NCBI GenBank assembly: GCA_044226845.1
Contig: JBGAGG010000002.1
Location: 124,001 to 188,000, forward strand
Origin: JAFDZO01 sp044226845
Lineage (GTDB): Bacteria > Bacteroidota > Ignavibacteria > Tepidaquicellales > Tepidaquicellaceae
DNA length: 64,000 nt
Reading direction: 5' to 3'
Shown one piece after another: positions 26,311-34,261 of this stretch; the stretch's first letter is position 1, and each line of letters starts with the position of its first letter. The notes beneath the pieces are model-generated. The model was not told where the DNA came from. It worked only from the letters and a program-made list of their open reading frames with translations, and ran no database searches. The position numbers were made by a program, and so were the translations under genes.

Positions 26311-28050
26311 TTGAATAAAAATTGGAAATTTAAAAACCTAAATAATGACGGATCTAGCATTGAAGACTTTAATAATTTAACTAATGAAATCAGAGGACTT
26401 AAAACAAAGGTACAGTTACCTGACCTTGTTATTAAGCTTCTCTGTTTACGTGGAATTACGAATTATGCGAAGACTGTTAAATTTTTTCGTCCCACTATAG
26501 AAAAACTTTACGACCCGTTCTTACTTAAAGACTGCAAAATTGCTGCCGAACGCCTTATACAGGTTATCGATAACAAAGAAAAAATTATGCTCCTGGGTGA
26601 CTATGATGTCGACGGCACCTGCGGAGTTTCTATGTTCTATCTCTTCCTCAAAAATTTCGGATTAGATGCTTCAGTCTATATCCCTGATAGAATTACAGAG
26701 GGCTACGGAATTTCAAAAAAATCAATCGATACTGCCGTAGAGGAAGGCATTAAGCTTATCGTCTCTATCGACTGCGGAATAACTGCTGCCGAAAAAATTG
26801 AATATGCAAAATCAAAAGGCGTTGAGTTCATTATCTGCGACCATCACCAGTCACCGGATAATATTCCTCAGGCATTAGCCGTTATCGACCCTGTAAGAAG
26901 AGACTGCACTTACCCGTTCAAAGCATTATGCGGAACAGGTGTTGCATTCAAGCTTATGCAGGCAATTGCGATTTTAAAGGGCACTCCTGAACTGCCGAAC
27001 TCACTTCTTGACTTCGTTGCTATAGCTACAGCTTCAGATATTGTTTCGCTCAGAGATGAGAACAGAATACTCGTGGCAGAAGGATTTAAAATTTTGAATT
27101 CTACTCCAAGACCGGCGTTCAGAACTCTTGTTGAATCATCGGGACTTGAAATCGGAAAGCTAAATACAAATAATATAATTTATACTGTCGCTCCGCGGAT
27201 AAATGCCGTAGGAAGATTAGGCGATGCAAAGCGCGCTGTTAAGCTGCTGACTTCGGATAATCAGCAGGACGTGCAGGAGTTTTCTGATATTCTTAACTCG
27301 GAAAATATAACCAGACGTGAGATAGATAAAAATATTACCGATACAGCTTTTAAGATGTATGAAGATTCTACCAATGAAGAATATAAAAATGCTATTGTGC
27401 TTCATAATGAAGCATGGCATCCCGGTGTGATAGGAATTGTAGCTGCAAGGCTGGTTGAAAAATATAATATTCCTTCTATCGTGCTGACAACTGTTAACGG
27501 AGTTGCAAAGGGAAGTGCAAGAAGCATTAACGGATTTAATATTTACGAAGCTCTGAAAAAATGCGATAATCTCCTTGTTCAGTACGGCGGACATTTTCAC
27601 GCAGCAGGACTTGAGATTGAAGTTGCTAATATTACTGAGTTCAAAAAAGTTTTTAATGAAGTTGCAGTAAGAGAGCTTACCGATGAACAGCTTATTCCTG
27701 AAATAGAAGTTGATGATGAAATTACTTTTGAAGAGATTGACGAAAGATTTGTAAAGATATTGAGCTTTTTTGAGCCGTTCGGTCCGGGAAACACTTTGCC
27801 TGTTTTTACTACAAAAAAAGTTCAGATAGTCGGCGAGATAAAGCATGCAAAATATTTTACTACTCTCTTTAAATTAAGAGACGAGAACGGAAATAATTTT
27901 GATGCCGTATTTTTTAATTCGAATGACTACAAGCCATTTATAATAGAAGGAAATTTTTGCGATGTATGTTTTAATATTGAGAAGTCCTCATGGAAGGGAT
28001 ACGAAAAAATAAAGCTGAAGATTAAGGATATGAAGTTTTATAATCAGTAA
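26311..28050 (+). CDS. recJ: Single-stranded-DNA-specific exonuclease RecJ
   Basis: This 579-residue protein has the DHH phosphoesterase core: GDYDVDGT (D97, D99, D101), DHH at 177-179, a further metal motif near ATASDIV, then the DHHA1 domain with GGH at 426-428, and a C-terminal OB-like domain. RecJ degrades single-stranded DNA 5' to 3' in recombination and mismatch or base-excision repair. The only plausible start giving the full N-terminus is TTG at 26311; the ATG at 26304 is in another frame and stops after four codons. It follows tRNA-Leu by 20 nt and precedes yebC-ruvCA, a repair-themed neighbourhood. Confidence 0.93.
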   Translation: MNKNWKFKNLNNDGSSIEDFNNLTNEIRGLKTKVQLPDLVIKLLCLRGITNYAKTVKFFRPTIEKLYDPFLLKDCKIAAERLIQVIDNKEKIMLLGDYDVDGTCGVSMFYLFLKNFGLDASVYIPDRITEGYGISKKSIDTAVEEGIKLIVSIDCGITAAEKIEYAKSKGVEFIICDHHQSPDNIPQALAVIDPVRRDCTYPFKALCGTGVAFKLMQAIAILKGTPELPNSLLDFVAIATASDIVSLRDENRILVAEGFKILNSTPRPAFRTLVESSGLEIGKLNTNNIIYTVAPRINAVGRLGDAKRAVKLLTSDNQQDVQEFSDILNSENITRREIDKNITDTAFKMYEDSTNEEYKNAIVLHNEAWHPGVIGIVAARLVEKYNIPSIVLTTVNGVAKGSARSINGFNIYEALKKCDNLLVQYGGHFHAAGLEIEVANITEFKKVFNEVAVRELTDEQLIPEIEVDDEITFEEIDERFVKILSFFEPFGPGNTLPVFTTKKVQIVGEIKHAKYFTTLFKLRDENGNNFDAVFFNSNDYKPFIIEGNFCDVCFNIEKSSWKGYEKIKLKIKDMKFYNQ

Positions 28051-28066
28051 TAAATGTAAAATAAAT

Positions 28067-28126
28067 GTAGAGACGCAATACCTTGCGTCTTATAATCTTT
28101 AGAGACACAAAGTATTGTGTCTCTAC
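28067..28126. repeat. Pair of GTAGAGAC-type palindromes
   Basis: Between recJ and yebC, AGACGCAA-TACC-TTGCGTCT (28071-28090) and AGAGACACAA-AGTA-TTGTGTCTCT (28101-28124) form two adjacent hairpins. The outer GTAGAGAC at 28067-28074 also matches GTCTCTAC at 28119-28126, allowing one larger cruciform. Repeats built on GTAGAGACGC are scattered through many Bacteroidota genomes. No strong T-tract follows, so termination is uncertain. Confidence 0.75.
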
Positions 28127-28160
28127 GAAATTCAAATAGATTTTTAATAAGTATAACATC

Positions 28161-28166
28161 AAGGAG
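28161..28166 (+). promoter_or_regulatory. Canonical Shine-Dalgarno site of yebC
   Basis: AAGGAG lies six bases before the yebC ATG at 28173 and fixes that start. It stands out because most genes in this window lack a recognisable ribosome-binding sequence. Confidence 0.75.
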
Positions 28167-28172
28167 TAAAAA

Positions 28173-28901
28173 ATGTCAGGACATTCCAAGTGGGCAACGA
28201 TTAAAAGAAAAAAAGGCTCAATCGATGCAGCGAGAGGAAAAATGTTTACAAAGATCATCAAGGAAATTACCATTGCTGCCAGAGACGGCGGCGGAAATCC
28301 TGATGATAATCCAAGACTAAGGCTTGCCATCAAAACAGCCAAAGCCAACAATATGCCTGCGGAAAATATTACACGCGGCATTAAAAAAGGAACAGGCGAG
28401 CTGGAAGGCGTGAACTACGAAGAGCTTACCTATGAAGGCTACGCTCCTAACGGAATAGCAATAATTGTCGAGTGCATCAGCGATAACCGCAACAGAACTG
28501 TTGCCGAGCTTCGTCATATTATGTCGAAGAATAACGGTAACTTTGGTGATACAGGCTCAGTAAGCTGGATGTTCGAGAGAAAAGGTGTTATCAATGTAGA
28601 AAAAGAAGGTGTAACGGAAGATGAGCTTATGGAAGTAATTCTTGAAGCCGGTGCAGATGATTTAAAAAATGAAGGAGAATACTTTGAAGTAATTTCCTCT
28701 ATGGAAAACTTTGATAAAGTAAGAAAAGCAATCGAAGATAAAGGATATAAATTCGAAAGCGCATCGCTTCAGTACATTGCAAAAGACTTGATAGCTCTTG
28801 AAGGAGCAGCGCAGGAAACAGTTTTGAAATTCCTTGATGCTGTCGAAGAGAATGACGACGTGCAGAACGTTTATACTAATGCAGATTTTCAATCTGAGTA
28901 A
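28173..28901 (+). CDS. yebC: YebC/PmpR-family protein
   Basis: The 242-residue protein starts with the invariant MSGHSKWATIKRKKG and continues with the family pattern of three domains (RDGGGNPDDNPRLRLAI, then FEPGSVSWMF-like GDTGSVSWMF, then the C-terminal alpha/beta part). YebC proteins were annotated as transcription regulators; recent work assigns some members to helping ribosomes through proline stretches. It begins the order yebC, ruvC, ruvA, which is conserved in many bacteria. The start is supported by an AAGGAG site. Confidence 0.95.
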   Translation: MSGHSKWATIKRKKGSIDAARGKMFTKIIKEITIAARDGGGNPDDNPRLRLAIKTAKANNMPAENITRGIKKGTGELEGVNYEELTYEGYAPNGIAIIVECISDNRNRTVAELRHIMSKNNGNFGDTGSVSWMFERKGVINVEKEGVTEDELMEVILEAGADDLKNEGEYFEVISSMENFDKVRKAIEDKGYKFESASLQYIAKDLIALEGAAQETVLKFLDAVEENDDVQNVYTNADFQSE

Positions 28902-28931
28902 TAGCAGCTTAGTTAAAAATAATTTTTCATC

Positions 28932-29498
28932 GTGAGAATAATCGGGATTGACCCCGGAACGATAATTACGGGGGTAGGCATAATTGAAATTGACAGGGAT
29001 AAGATAACTGCGCTCGATATCGATACTATAAATCTTGATAAAAAATTATCGATTCCCGAAAGATTAAAAGTTATTTATGAAGTATGTTTGGAAAAGATGG
29101 AGAAGTTTAAGCCGGATGAGTTTGCAATAGAGACCGCTTTTTATCACAAGAATATTCAATCTACTTTAAAGCTGGGGCAGGCAAGGGGAGTAGCTCTTAT
29201 TGCCGCAGTGCATTCGCAGTTAAAAATTTCTGAGTACTCTCCCAGAGAAATAAAAAAATCGGTAACAGGAAACGGTGCCTCTTCAAAAGAGCAGGTGCAG
29301 TTTATGATAAAGAGCATTCTCTCTTTAAAAGAAAACCCTAAGTTTATTGATTCATCTGATGCGCTGGCAGTTGCTTTATGCCACCATTTTTGTAATTCGT
29401 CAATAAAGCAAAACGGATTTAAGAAAGTCCCTAAAGCTAAAAACTCATGGGGAAAATTTGTAGAACAAAATCCTGACAAGTTATACGTAAAAAAGTAA
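28932..29498 (+). CDS. ruvC: Holliday junction endodeoxyribonuclease RuvC
   Basis: This 188-residue protein carries the four RuvC acidic residues in place: D7 (GIDPGT), E67 (FAIETAF), D140 and D143 (FIDSSDALA). RuvC cuts Holliday junctions as a dimer together with the RuvAB motor. GTG at 28932 is the start because it places MRIIGIDPG at the very N-terminus as in the family. The gene is 30 nt after yebC and 6 nt before ruvA, indicating co-transcription. Confidence 0.95.
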   Translation: MRIIGIDPGTIITGVGIIEIDRDKITALDIDTINLDKKLSIPERLKVIYEVCLEKMEKFKPDEFAIETAFYHKNIQSTLKLGQARGVALIAAVHSQLKISEYSPREIKKSVTGNGASSKEQVQFMIKSILSLKENPKFIDSSDALAVALCHHFCNSSIKQNGFKKVPKAKNSWGKFVEQNPDKLYVKK

Positions 29499-29504
29499 AA
29501 TGAT

Positions 29505-30122
29505 ATGATAGGTTTACTAAGAGGAAAAATATTATCAAGAAAGAACAGCGAAGTCATTCTGGATGTGAACGGAGTCGGTTATCATTTATTCGTTTCAAAG
29601 AAAGCTTTTGATATGTGCTCTGCAATTGAAGCAGAGTATATTTTTCAAACATACCTAGATGTAAAAGAAAATTCACTGCAGCTGTTTGGTTTTGCCGATG
29701 AAAAGGAGAAGGAAATTTTTAAGCTGTTGATAACTGTTAACGGAATCGGCACAAAACTTGCTCATACTATATTAGCAAACGCAAGCTTTGAAGATATTGT
29801 AACGCTGATAATGGGCAATAACAGATTCGCTATGAAAATTCCCGGGCTCGGGGCTAAAAAACTTGAGCTTGTAACTATGACTTTGAAAGATAAAATCTTC
29901 AAGCTTGAACATATGGAAGAAACAGAACCTATGACAACGGGAGGAGTAACTGCTGAAAAAGAAAACTCCCGATACGAAGCTTTATCGGCGTTACTGAATC
30001 TTGGCTATAACAGGAACGATGCGGAAAAAATTATAAGGGAAGTTTTAAAAGATTCATCAAATATAAATTTAACTACGGAAGAACTTATCCGTAAATCTTT
30101 AGAATACATAACAACAAAATAA
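29505..30122 (+). CDS. ruvA: Holliday junction DNA helicase subunit RuvA
   Basis: The 205-residue product shows an N-terminal OB fold (MIGLLRGKILSRKNSEVILDVNGVGYHLF), two helix-hairpin-helix motifs in the middle (TVNGIGTKLAHTIL and IPGLGAKKLELV) and a C-terminal three-helix domain (YEALSALLNLGYNRNDAEK) that contacts RuvB. RuvA tetramers clamp the junction. Its stop overlaps the pyrophosphatase start by one base. ruvB is not adjacent; it must be elsewhere in the genome. Confidence 0.95.
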   Translation: MIGLLRGKILSRKNSEVILDVNGVGYHLFVSKKAFDMCSAIEAEYIFQTYLDVKENSLQLFGFADEKEKEIFKLLITVNGIGTKLAHTILANASFEDIVTLIMGNNRFAMKIPGLGAKKLELVTMTLKDKIFKLEHMEETEPMTTGGVTAEKENSRYEALSALLNLGYNRNDAEKIIREVLKDSSNINLTTEELIRKSLEYITTK

Positions 30123-30817
30123 TGAGCAGAGAAGCACTAGAACCAATCTGGAGATCCATCAGAACAATTATTAAATCGCATCCATGGCATGGAGTGCCGA
30201 TAGGGAAACACTCACCGGCAATTGTAACTGCATACATTGAAATCGTTCCGACTGATACAGTAAAGTACGAAATAGATAAGGCAAGCGGCTACTTAAAAGT
30301 TGACCGCCCGCAGAAATACTCAAACATTTGTCCTACACCGTACGGTCTTGTCCCGCAGACATACTGTGCTGAGCGAGTTGCTGAGATTTGCAGAAGAGAA
30401 ACAGGCAGACCAAACATCGTAGGAGACGGCGACCCGCTGGATATATGCGTGTTAACTGAAAAGACAATTACTCACAGCGATATTTTATTGCAGGCATCAC
30501 CTATAGGAGGATTCAGATTTATCGACGGCGGTGAAGCTGATGATAAAATCATTGCAGTAATGCACGGTGATAATATTTTCGGAGTATGGGATGATATTAC
30601 TGACTGTCCTGCATCTTTGATTGACAGATTAAAACATTACTTCCTTACATATAAAGATGCTCCGGGAGCAGAGACTTCGCATTGCGAAATTACTCATACA
30701 TATGGCAGAGAAGAAGCTTATGAAGTTATTGAAGCAAGCTATCAGGATTATCTGGAAAAATATTCCAATCTTGATAAGCTTTTAAGAAATGACTTTGAAG
30801 ATTTTAAATTAGAGTAA
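30122..30817 (+). CDS. ppa: Inorganic pyrophosphatase, family I
   Basis: The 231-residue enzyme has the family I core: the ligand cluster DGDPLDICV with its three Asp residues, the beta-strand EIVPTDTVKYEIDKASG, and an ALIDRLKHYF-like helix (ASLIDRLKHYFLTYK) with conserved Lys. It hydrolyses pyrophosphate to phosphate, driving biosynthetic reactions in the cytoplasm. It is longer than the 175-residue E. coli form and resembles the roughly 230-residue type. The TAATG overlap with ruvA indicates translational coupling, occupying the place where ruvB often stands. Confidence 0.88.
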   Translation: MSREALEPIWRSIRTIIKSHPWHGVPIGKHSPAIVTAYIEIVPTDTVKYEIDKASGYLKVDRPQKYSNICPTPYGLVPQTYCAERVAEICRRETGRPNIVGDGDPLDICVLTEKTITHSDILLQASPIGGFRFIDGGEADDKIIAVMHGDNIFGVWDDITDCPASLIDRLKHYFLTYKDAPGAETSHCEITHTYGREEAYEVIEASYQDYLEKYSNLDKLLRNDFEDFKLE

Positions 30818-30825
30818 TAAAAATT

Positions 30826-31470
30826 TTAATTACAGGGGGCTTTATCAATAGCTTCAATTTGCTTTTTGAAAGCCTCCTCTTCTAATTTTTTGGGTTTATC
30901 TTTTTGCAGCTCAAGTAGTTTATTTTGTAATCTTTTTATCTCGCCTTTGTATTTCCCGCGTCTCTCTTCAGTTTTTTCTTTCAGAAATTTTTCTTTGGAC
31001 TTAATCTCTTCTTTTATGGATTTCACAGCAGGTTTTCTGTTCATTTCATTTTTAGCAACAAAAATTTTCTGCCCGATATCTTTCCCTGCTTCTGATTTCT
31101 GGAACTGAAGTGTTTCTATTTTTTTGTTCGCAACTTTTTCTTCTTCTTTACCTTTTGCTTTTTTTAATTCAGCTTTAGCATCTTCAATTTTTTTATCGAA
31201 GTCAGCATCGGATTTTTTTAAAGCATCGTTAAATCCCGCAATCTTTTTCTCTTCGGCAGCAGTAAGCATCTTCAGATCTTTTTCAAGAGTTTCTTTAGCT
31301 GTAAGAGTATCTTTCAGGTCCTTTTTAATTTCTTCCTCAACTTTTTCACTAAGCTTGACTGAGTCGCACTTAACCTGCTTGTAATCCGCTATCCATTTTT
31401 CTTCAGGAGATGAGCAGGAAAAAAGTACAGTCGCTATAAATAATACTAATATGAAATAAATATTTTTCAA
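30826..31470 (-). CDS. Lys/Glu-rich coiled-coil lipoprotein
   Basis: This 214-residue protein has a lipoprotein signal (VLFSC, Cys19) followed by a nearly continuous Lys/Glu/Ala-rich helix predicted to form a long coiled coil (about 35-205), ending with a second Cys near the C-terminus (KAPCN). It probably projects into the periplasm or bridges envelope layers, but no family is recognised. It converges on ppa with only 8 nt between the stops and no clear terminator there. Confidence 0.65.
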   Translation of the reverse strand: MKNIYFILVLFIATVLFSCSSPEEKWIADYKQVKCDSVKLSEKVEEEIKKDLKDTLTAKETLEKDLKMLTAAEEKKIAGFNDALKKSDADFDKKIEDAKAELKKAKGKEEEKVANKKIETLQFQKSEAGKDIGQKIFVAKNEMNRKPAVKSIKEEIKSKEKFLKEKTEERRGKYKGEIKRLQNKLLELQKDKPKKLEEEAFKKQIEAIDKAPCN

Positions 31471-31601
31471 TCTTCTAAAATTTTAACCAATTTACAAATT
31501 ATATAGTTCATCTTTAAGTCTAAAGTTAATGAAAGCAATTGCATAGATTTTTTTAATGCCTAAGCTTATAATTGTAAACTTAAAAAAACTAAAACCCTTG
31601 T

Positions 31602-32105
31602 ATGAAAAGTACTAATTACATTACGCTCTTTGTTTATCTGACAATATTACTAGTTACACCGATTCTTATCCGGAGCGGCAGCAGCACAAATGCATCAGAG
31701 CTTGATAACAAAACAGTTTTAATGCCTTCCGACAGCATTGCTATTAACTGGGAAAAGATGAGCTTTGATGAAAGAAAACAATATATGAAAAAAGTTGTTA
31801 TGCCTGCTATGTATGAAGAATTTAATAAGTTTGATTCCACACGCTTCACTGCAATGAACTGCAGAACCTGCCATGGCAGCGGAGTAAAAGCAGGGGACTT
31901 TAAAATGCCGAACTCACGCATAGCTAAACTGACTATGAACTTTGAAGAAATGGCTCATGATAATCCTCATTATATGAACTTTATGGCAACTGTTGTAAAG
32001 CCTAAGATGGCAGCTTTACTCGGCAAGCCTGAATACACACATGAATCACAATCAGGCTTTGGGTGTCAGTCATGCCATATGTTCGAGGAAGCGCCGACAA
32101 AATAA
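31602..32105 (+). CDS. Small dihaem cytochrome c
   Basis: The 167-residue protein has an N-terminal hydrophobic helix (about 5-24) and two haem c attachment motifs, CRTCH at 87-91 and CQSCH at 155-159, close to its C-terminus. It is probably periplasmic or membrane-tethered. The repeated Met-rich segment between the haems may supply axial ligands. I recognise no specific partner; electron transfer is the expected role. It is monocistronic, divergent from the coiled-coil lipoprotein gene and ended by a very strong terminator. Confidence 0.8.
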   Translation: MKSTNYITLFVYLTILLVTPILIRSGSSTNASELDNKTVLMPSDSIAINWEKMSFDERKQYMKKVVMPAMYEEFNKFDSTRFTAMNCRTCHGSGVKAGDFKMPNSRIAKLTMNFEEMAHDNPHYMNFMATVVKPKMAALLGKPEYTHESQSGFGCQSCHMFEEAPTK

Positions 32106-32131
32106 TTTTTAAAAGTCTATTTACAGAATAA

Positions 32132-32168
32132 AAAAAAACGGACTGAATTTCTTCAGTCCGTTTTTTTT
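32132..32168 (+). terminator. Strong intrinsic terminator
   Basis: ACGGACTGAA at 32138-32147 pairs without mismatch with TTCAGTCCGT at 32152-32161 around a 4-nt loop, with eight T residues on one side and eight A on the other. It lies 26 nt past the cytochrome gene. Confidence 0.95.
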
Positions 32169-32199
32169 GCTTTAATTTTGAATTACAAACTTTTTGAAT

Positions 32200-32332
32200 A
32201 AAAAAAAACAGTGAGTGCGTATTAAATATCTAGCTGTAACCCCAATTCCAGATAGATATCGATACCGGATACAGAATCGGAACCACTCCGATTTGATTGT
32301 ATCCTTACACTCACTGTAATTTAACCCTTCTC
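32200..32332 (-). ncRNA. Candidate structured small RNA, three-way junction
   Basis: The sequence folds from both ends. P1 is ACAGTGAGTG (32208-32217) with CACTCACTGT (32308-32317), 10 perfect pairs. P2 is ATATCTA (32226-32232) with TAGATAT (32253-32259). P3 is GGATACA (32267-32273) with TGTATCC (32298-32304), and inside it AATCGGA (32275-32281) pairs with TCCGATT (32287-32293) around a 5-nt loop. On the minus strand P1 is followed by about nine U (32208-32200), a terminator-like end, and a TATAAT box lies upstream. It matches no RNA family that I know. Orientation, 5' end and function are inferred; a small inverted-repeat mobile remnant is the main alternative. Confidence 0.55.
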
Positions 32333-32338
32333 GGTTAT

Positions 32339-32344
32339 ATTATA
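32339..32344 (-). promoter_or_regulatory. TATAAT box upstream of the candidate RNA
   Basis: The minus strand reads TATAAT at 32344-32339, about 22 nt before the first P1 base at 32317. A TTGGCA at 32362-32357 is only 12 nt further upstream, too close for a standard -35 element, so promoter assignment rests mainly on the -10 box. Confidence 0.4.
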
Positions 32345-32468
32345 TTCCAATTCTCGTGCCAAAACGGGTTCGGAAAATTCTTCTGTTTTTGAGGTTTTTG
32401 AAGAAATTTCATTTTCACAATGACAATAGTGTCGTAAGTATTGAAAATTTTGTCAGCAGTATTTTGCT

Positions 32469-32500
32469 AAAAAAAAAGCCTGCAGAATACTACGGGCTTT
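32469..32500 (-). terminator. Terminator of the Wzi-like gene
   Basis: On the minus strand AAAGCC then GTAG pair with CTGC then GGCTTT around a TATT loop, with one unpaired base on each side, followed by nine T residues (32477-32469). It lies 25 nt beyond the stop at 32525 and separates that gene from the candidate small RNA. Confidence 0.85.
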
Positions 32501-32524
32501 TGTTTGAAAATTATTTTGTAAGAC

Positions 32525-34231
32525 TTAGTAGTCCACTCTTAATCCAAATGTGAAATAATTATCTGTCATCTTTCTGCTTTCAAAAATATTGTCAAAAATT
32601 TTATTCATGTAGTCAAAAGTTAAATAATATTGTTTTATTGGTTCAAGCTCTGCATGGAAATTAAGAATTGTCCGGTTCTTTCTATTCCCTTGCAGAAAGA
32701 CAGGTGTTATGTAAGACTTTCCGGTTCCATCGCTTCTATTTAAGTCCCCGCCGTATGTTGCAATAATTTTACCTGTTGAATCCAGAATATTTCCGTCACC
32801 TGATCTTTGAAATTTAAAATCTACACTGAACCTGACTCTGCTTGAAACAGGATAGTTCATTTGTACAGCAATTTCATCGGAGTTTGGTGGCAACGCATGC
32901 CCTATTGAATATCCCCAGTTAGCATATGTGCTTTTATTTGTTGAGTGCGAATAAACGAACGGGTCAATTTTTGTATATTCTAATTTCATTTCCAGATTTG
33001 GAATTGTAAATGCGTCTGACCAGAAGCCTCCGAGCTGATATGCAAATTTATTAATTGCTTTTGAGTTTTCTTTAAACAATGTTGAAAACTCTAAGTCATC
33101 AACTAAAAATGAACCTTGGAAAGATAAATTATTTACAGGTTTAACTAAGGCATCTATGCCAAGCATTGTGTTATTTATGTCTTCATTATATCCCTGTGAC
33201 GGTTTATTAAATTCGGCTGATGCAAGAAAACTTATAGGGTTTAAAAAGGTAAAACTGAACGGTGAATTAGGAATTACAACAGCTTCATAAAGACCGAGCT
33301 TAAATCCTTTAGAGAAATTTATATCTAATCTGTGAGATGCAATATTCTTTGAATCAAGTTTTTTCCCGAGCGAATCTCCGCGAATGCTTCCGTAAGAAAA
33401 TGTGTATCTAAAAACTTTGCTGTTTAAATCCAGCTTAACAAAATCATACGGTATGCTGTTTCGTGACATAAATAAATTATCTATAAAGCCGAGTCCCTGT
33501 ACCATCTGATATCTTCCTAATGAAACTGCTATCCAGTTTGTTTTAGCCTGATACCGAAGGTAGCCTTCGTAATTATTGTAATATTTTTTTCCCCCATAGG
33601 AAACGGTTCCGGTGGCATCTATTTTAGGATTTGTCCTTCTTACAAAATCAAAATCTTCATATGTTCCTGATACCTGAGAATTGTTTGAAGCTCGCAGGTA
33701 AGCAGCAAGAATTCCGTTAAAGTTTGCTTTAAATCTGAAACCAAGCTCTCCTATAAGTGATTTATGGCTTCCCATTGAGTCACCGCTGGAAATTCTTTCA
33801 ATAAAACTCCCTATACCATCCAGATAAAAATTAAAAGTGGAGTCTTTATAAGTGTATAGATACTTTTGTTTATCATTGTTGAAAATATCATTCAAGCGCG
33901 GCTTATTAAAAAATGCGAGTTCGTTTTCATCTTTATTTTCTATGTTTAAAACTACGAAGTATTTTTTTAAAATACTCTTATCAACTGATGTAAGTTTGTT
34001 CTGCTGATTATTTATTTCCACAAGTAGTTTACTTACAGCTTCTTTTGATAACGGAATAGAGGCAGAATTATATTCTATAATTCCTTTATTATACATTCTT
34101 TCTAAAAAAGAATAAACGTTATCACTTACATCAATTAGCTCTACCTGAGAAAATGAAACACTCTTCGCAGAAAAAAATATAAGCATTGCAAAAAGTGATA
34201 TCTTTAAAAGAAACTTAGTTGAGATTTTCAA
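32525..34231 (-). CDS. Outer-membrane protein, Wzi-like capsule assembly family
   Basis: The 568-residue protein has a signal peptide (about 1-29, ending SFS before Q), a short helical N-terminal part (VYSFLERMYNKGII, resembling the start of Wzi-type proteins of this phylum), and a long series of beta strands with aromatic girdle residues, ending FTFGLRVDY. Wzi-family barrels bind or organise capsular polysaccharide at the cell surface. It is the last gene of the polysaccharide run, 30 nt after the aminotransferase gene, which agrees with that role. The family call is from pattern only. Confidence 0.55.
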   Translation of the reverse strand: MKISTKFLLKISLFAMLIFFSAKSVSFSQVELIDVSDNVYSFLERMYNKGIIEYNSASIPLSKEAVSKLLVEINNQQNKLTSVDKSILKKYFVVLNIENKDENELAFFNKPRLNDIFNNDKQKYLYTYKDSTFNFYLDGIGSFIERISSGDSMGSHKSLIGELGFRFKANFNGILAAYLRASNNSQVSGTYEDFDFVRRTNPKIDATGTVSYGGKKYYNNYEGYLRYQAKTNWIAVSLGRYQMVQGLGFIDNLFMSRNSIPYDFVKLDLNSKVFRYTFSYGSIRGDSLGKKLDSKNIASHRLDINFSKGFKLGLYEAVVIPNSPFSFTFLNPISFLASAEFNKPSQGYNEDINNTMLGIDALVKPVNNLSFQGSFLVDDLEFSTLFKENSKAINKFAYQLGGFWSDAFTIPNLEMKLEYTKIDPFVYSHSTNKSTYANWGYSIGHALPPNSDEIAVQMNYPVSSRVRFSVDFKFQRSGDGNILDSTGKIIATYGGDLNRSDGTGKSYITPVFLQGNRKNRTILNFHAELEPIKQYYLTFDYMNKIFDNIFESRKMTDNYFTFGLRVDY

Positions 34232-34261
34232 AATGAGTCGGGTTTAAATTGGGAGAGTTAT

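Noticed and set aside
32200..32332. Known RNA classes (SRP RNA, 6S RNA, tmRNA, tRNA, riboswitch of the adjacent gene)
   Set aside because: None of their conserved sequences is present, the fold is a three-way junction, and the element lies downstream of the neighbouring same-strand gene, so it cannot be its leader.
32356..32553. Plus-strand open frame of 65 codons after the candidate RNA
   Set aside because: It overlaps the terminator and end of the Wzi-like gene and has no protein-like features.
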